The translations under genes were made by a program, and so were the position numbers. From Tubiluchus corallicola (lineage: Eukaryota; Priapulida; Priapulimorpha; Priapulimorphida; Tubiluchidae), in NCBI GenBank assembly GCA_030141605.1, contig JAQGDQ010000195.1:120001-184000 (forward strand): a stretch of 64,000 nt of DNA, written 5' to 3'. The first letter of the stretch is position 1. The number at the start of each line of letters is the position of its first letter. Shown piece by piece: positions 60,459 through 64,000 of this stretch. Under the pieces are notes generated by a model. The model was not told the DNA's origin, did not search any database, and saw only the letters and a program-made list of their open reading frames with translations.

Positions 60459-60569
60459 AAGAGTAATTGGGAAAGACACAAAGCAAAGTGTCATTCAAGG
60501 CAACAAGAGAAATCAGCGATACAGTCAGTGCCTTCAATAGACAATAGTCAATTGCTCAGACGGTCCTAG
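60459..60569 (+). CDS. MYND gene exon 7: end of MYND finger and C-terminus
   Basis: The acceptor TTGTTTTTTAG ends at 60458, entry phase 0. The exon begins KSNWERHKAKC, which supplies the last two MYND ligands, H2225 and C2229, with the family's usual W-x2-H-x3-C spacing. A 25-residue polar tail ends in LLRRS, followed by TAG at 60567-60569. With no Met and only 36 codons, the exon is recognised by homology to the MYND pattern and by the acceptor. Confidence 0.9.
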   Translation, partial: KSNWERHKAKCHSRQQEKSAIQSVPSIDNSQLLRRS

Positions 60570-60784
60570 CGGCAGTAGCATTAAATAGATTTTACTAGAC
60601 AACTGTTTTTCGTGTAATTATTTTTATATGTAAATAAGTTTTTCTGTTAATTAATATAAAACACAATAATTTATGTATTGTAAAAATGTTGAAACAGTGA
60701 GTGTAGAGTAGCATGATTTTTTTGTAGATTTATTACCTTGGGCATTGCCCAATTGTTAACATAATATTAATCATACAGTGTTGT

Positions 60785-60790
60785 AATAAA
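60785..60790 (+). terminator. Poly(A) signal candidate for the MYND gene
   Basis: First AATAAA downstream of the TAG at 60569, about 215 bases into the AT-rich 3' UTR. The cleavage site cannot be set from sequence alone. Confidence 0.5.
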
Positions 60791-61369
60791 TTTAGATGTT
60801 GTAAGTTTTATTTGTCAAAGCAACAATATAAGGAAAAAAACGAGATATTTATTTAATCATAGTGTACATGTTACTACTTTGTACATTTGTGAATTTTAAG
60901 TTTACGTTGTAAATTTGTAAAATAACGACTTCTTGTAAGGTAGTTTGTGACTGAATCATGCTGTGTCATTTTTACACTTAATTCTTGTCCAGGATATATT
61001 ATTTAAAGTGAGTAAATGTAATAATATGAAATCACAATCAAAATGTACATGCAGGGCCTAATTTTATAGAAAAACATAGTGGGTGCTTTAACAGGCATCT
61101 TAAATACTTTCTTCTATATGTTGCTTCATTTACGTGTATTTTTCACTTGTTGTACGAACAAAAATGTTGTAAATAGAGATGTAAATGTTTAATTATCAAA
61201 TCTAATGTGATTAAAAAATAACCATGCAGTTCAGTGCAGAGATAGTTAACTAGCTCCAATCTGATGTGCCCAGTAGCACAAGGATGGAAGTCTCCAAATT
61301 GACCCATTCAAGGTCATTGTAATTTCAGGCAAAGGTTTATAGCAAAAGGTAGCAGCCTGTATCCATTTG
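60791..61369. other. MYND gene 3' UTR or intergenic
   Basis: AT-rich, no frame or repeat supported. Part may belong to a longer 3' UTR. Confidence 0.4.
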
Positions 61370-61833
61370 TACAGTCAACATCAGATATAAGGTACTCGCT
61401 TATAAGGGACACTCGCTTATAAAGAACCACCTACACCGGTCCCGATTTTTCGTAACATTTTTCCTAAGTAAAAATCTTCGTATATAAGGCACTCGGATAT
61501 AAGGGACGATATCTTCAGGTCCCGCATAATAGAAACCTAGGTAAATTACCTCGCATACAAGGAACCCTATGATCAAAACGAAATTGATCGATTTTTAACC
61601 TCAATTTATCATAAACTTGCCCTTCAAACAGCTCGGTTTCCGAGGTCACTTACATTTCGCATCACTGAAGGAGCTTCCTACGTACCGTTTGCACTGAATG
61701 TGTAGCAATAATCCATAAAGTACACGTTTAGATACACCCTCGGTCTGATTCAACTTCGGCTATAAGGGACATCGGATATAAGGGACGGTTTTTTCCGGTC
61801 CCAAGGTGCCCCTTATATCTTAGGTTGACTGTA
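61370..61833. mobile_element. pogo/Tigger-type MITE with TA duplication
   Basis: TACAGTCAACATCAGATATA at the left and, inverted, TACAGTCAACCTAAGATATA at the right, with TA at both outer edges. The subterminal words CGGATATAAGGGAC and CGCTTATAAGGGAC repeat several times. These features fit non-autonomous Tc1/mariner (pogo/Tigger) elements. 460 bp inside the TA pair, no coding capacity. Confidence 0.8.
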
Positions 61834-62018
61834 CATTATTTTACAATTCCTGATGTCCTAGTATTTTGTCCTCACTCTCTATAAAACCAAAGTATTTGTT
61901 TTTGCAAAGTAAATTTAAAATGCCTTGTATGCCTTGTATCCAACCTTTATCTTCTTTTTTAAAAGGATGTCTGCCCATCAGACAGGGTTTCCATGTAACT
62001 TTGAGGCCATAAATTATA

Positions 62019-62024
62019 TTTATT
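62019..62024 (-). terminator. Poly(A) signal candidate, - strand gene
   Basis: AATAAA read on the - strand, about 355 bases after the proposed stop at 62378. It fits a short 3' UTR that converges on the MYND gene. Confidence 0.4.
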
Positions 62025-62347
62025 CACCCCAAACAAGGCACCTGGCACTGAAACAATAGATGGCTTCGTCAGCTTTTGGCACTGAACTGCAGGACAACAC
62101 CATAATACGGTCGGAGGCAAGGTTGTTTTTTAAAGAATTCGTATACCGTAAGCCATGATGCCACTCCGCAATGGTAAAGGTTACACAAGGTATATAGTTC
62201 AGCACTCAGATCATTCTATGTGTTTGCAAACAGCAAACTGACTCGAAAGTATACAACTCCTAACAAATGATTGAATCGGTATATAAGTTGATAGAGATTT
62301 ATTAAGAAAAACTAATCTCCTATAAAAAAGACAAATATTCACGCAAA

Positions 62348-62402
62348 TGTTATAAGATTTCCCATGCTTCTTTGAGGTTATAAGATTCCCCATGCTTCCT
62401 CG
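62348..62402 (-). repeat. 28-bp duplication over the proposed stop codon
   Basis: On the - strand GAAGCATGGGGAATCTTATA is followed 28 bases later by GAAGCATGGGAAATCTTATA. The proposed TAA of the - strand exon lies in the first copy. Confidence 0.8.
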
Positions 62403-62491
62403 AATCCCGAACACACTTTGGCACACGTCAGTGCAGCTGACAGTGGGTACTGGCTTATCGATATCTCCTCTTCCGTGTAGTCAACATCAAC
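62378..62491 (-). CDS. Probable last coding exon of a convergent gene
   Basis: On the - strand, a strong acceptor with a pyrimidine tract (GTTTTTCTTCTTAG) precedes base 62491. From there a phase-0 frame of 37 codons runs to TAA at 62380-62378. It starts VDVDYTEEEIS and ends in EEAWGIL, with two Cys in the middle. The acidic start, clean acceptor and nearby poly(A) signal suggest a real terminal exon. I do not recognise the protein and found no convincing upstream exon in the remaining 1.5 kb. A chance open frame remains possible. Confidence 0.42.
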   Translation of the reverse strand, partial: VDVDYTEEEISISQYPLSAALTCAKVCSGFEEAWGIL

Positions 62492-64000
62492 CTAAGAAGA
62501 AAAACATGATGCAAAAGAGGACCTCTCTAAAGTGTAGTGTCGCCAAACTAAATGAACTCCTCAGTTGACCGAGGAAGTGTTTGTAGCCCAACCAGAATAC
62601 AAACTGCACATATATATAAATCATTAATCATTAATTCATTAGTGCAGGTTTATGTCCGAGCAAACCAGTTTAGCACAATGATTAATGACTTCCAGAAACC
62701 TTTGTGTCTTTTCAGTGAAAGTTTCGTACTCATCGTTAAAACTATTTATGCCCAAAGGCTGAACAGAGTTTATAACTCTGGAGTCCAGAAACACGTTTTT
62801 CCTGAAGTTCTAGCCACACGCAGACATTTTAATGGAAGTCTTAGAAAGTTTTTCTAATTTTCGTCACGTATTTGTAGCTCAGAAACACATTAGCACTCAT
62901 GAACCTGACTACAACAATACCTTGAAGAAATATACACCTAGCTAAAATACAGATATATACAACATTTATTCGAAGGCAAAATACGGGTTTACACATTGTG
63001 TCCAACATGCTGTAGGGTCACGACATTAGAAATGTTACCATGGGTACTTTCACCTGCCAAAAACATGTGAAGAATGTGTTGATACCTGATAACTTCCTTA
63101 GTTTACAGCTACAGGTAAACATCACATGCTTTGCAAAGGATTTCAGAAATATGCCCTGGCACAGGCCGGCTTACAGGAAGTGTTGGAAGAACATGCTATA
63201 ACATGATCTTAGCACATAATTTGATGTGCCTGTATATACACGCACAATGATATTTCATAACAATATTGCACAATTGTATTGCCAATAATATTGTGCAATA
63301 GTAATGTTCAGTATTGTGCAATATAATTGACAATAACGTATGCACGTGTTTTCCATTCTAAATTATTGTTCTCAATGTTACAAGCAGACATTTTTGGTAT
63401 AATCTCAAAGAGCAATAGCACCAGCTCATTATCTGTTTACCATTTTACATGCCACCTGTCGTAAACCTTATTAGCGCATCTATTATTATCAGCTCGAAAC
63501 TTTGGAACCAAAGTGCAGAGTCACAATTATCATATTAAGTACTACATGACAGGCTGAAGATTATATATTAAGAACAAATAGAAAAACTACTGGCAGCCAA
63601 ACTATCTCTTCCGACAGCACCGAAAACACAACTGCCAGTTTTTCAGACAGCAAAATGGTGACTGCATCCGTTGACCACAGTGATTTGGTAGGAAGGCATC
63701 AATATCAATGCTCAAAAATCTTATAATATCAAACAAAAGCCTGTTCATTGGGGAGAGACAAAATCCAATCAGCATTTATAAATGCACCTGGAACCAATGA
63801 CTCGTAAAAAGAGAACCAAAGACGAGTAATACAAAGTCTAACTGCACAAACGTAAAAGTGGAGGCACTGTACTGAAAGAATATCTGTAAACAATGTCACA
63901 TTAAACTTGGTATTTTGCCTGAGCCTGGTGAGCTCTAACTAAATGTGTTACGAAGTATGAAACTTTTACACAAGTCATTCATTTAACCGTTTGCACTCAG
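62492..64000. other. Probably intron or flank of the - strand gene
   Basis: No exon supported. A - strand frame ending KACDVYL (about 63175-63110) looks slightly coding but its splice phase does not fit the exon at 62491. The 101-codon + frame at 62552-62857 lacks a domain. Confidence 0.35.
63265..63322. promoter_or_regulatory. Three ATTGCACAAT / ATTGTGCAAT words
   Basis: ATTGCACAAT at 63265-63274 and its inverse ATTGTGCAAT at 63290-63299 and 63313-63322. The word resembles the C/EBP palindrome, and the inverted pair could form a hairpin. Function unknown. Confidence 0.3.

Larger units (their letters stand above)
44641..60790 (+). other. Seven-exon gene for a large MYND zinc-finger nuclear protein
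   Basis: Whole gene span, from a likely 5' splice acceptor to the first AATAAA after the stop. Coding exons are 44656-45026, 50863-53285, 55072-55630, 55921-56045 (or 56039), 56432-59481, 59780-59905 and 60459-60569. All six introns are GT-AG, and junction phases are 2, 1, 2, 1, 0 and 0. Each agrees on both sides, giving 6765 nt (2254 aa plus stop). Seen in order: Ser/Thr/Glu-rich disordered N-terminal half, basic clusters, SUMO-type VKKE (796-799), PLNLS (1151-1155), AT-hook RGRGRP (1541-1546), coiled coil (about 1717-1772), FIDLT (1789-1793), MYND finger (2193-2229). MYND fingers bind proline-rich peptides of co-repressors and chromatin factors, and AT-hooks bind AT-rich minor grooves. I infer a nuclear scaffold or cofactor. 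I do not recognise a named ortholog, and ZMYND8, ZMYND11, DEAF1 and MTG-type proteins lack this layout. Confidence 0.88.

Noticed and set aside
62552-62857. 101-codon + strand frame
   Set aside because: No domain, ordinary AT-rich surroundings, and placed where the - strand gene is expected.

Overview
This window is nuclear DNA from an animal, most likely an invertebrate. It is AT-rich and has GT-AG introns, AATAAA polyadenylation signals, very long microsatellites, minisatellites, small DNA-transposon derivatives (MITEs) and 5'-truncated LINE pieces. I see no bacterial genes, operons, CRISPR or rRNA. The species cannot be fixed from the sequence.

The clearest gene is on the + strand at 44641-60790. 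Seven exons join with matching phases at every junction into one open frame of 2254 codons, or 2252 if the upstream donor of exon 4 is used. The protein is mostly disordered and looks nuclear. It has basic nuclear-localisation clusters, a SUMO-site motif, a PLNLS motif of the CtBP-binding type, an AT-hook, a coiled coil, a possible SUMO-interacting motif, and a complete C-terminal MYND zinc finger split by the last intron. It looks like a chromatin or transcription cofactor scaffold, but I cannot name an ortholog. Introns 1 and 2 carry repeats: an 18-copy 50-bp array, a MADF-like fragment grown by five 42-bp units, a TTAA-type MITE and a long-TIR element.

A second gene probably converges from the right on the - strand. 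Its last coding exon is proposed at 62378-62491 with a poly(A) signal at 62024-62019. Its upstream exons were not found and may lie beyond the window. A pogo/Tigger-type MITE (61370-61833) sits between the two genes.

The left 44 kb shows no convincing host gene. It holds the following. (1) Family A, TTAA-ended MITEs at about 110, 15819, 22575, 32183, 36079 and 42691; one copy is a foldback and one contains an 860-bp pentanucleotide array. (2) Family C, TTAA-ended elements at 9403 (split by a LINE), 20450 and 48735. (3) Family B repeats at 1241, 12265, 19842 and 24360. (4) A decayed piggyBac-like transposase tail at 25208. (5) LINE 3' fragments at 9703 and 18640. (6) A hAT-type MITE with an 8-bp target duplication at 29192. 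(7) Large satellites of di-, tri-, tetra-, penta-, 21-, 28- and 43/44-bp units. Most long open frames here are translations of these satellites, not genes.
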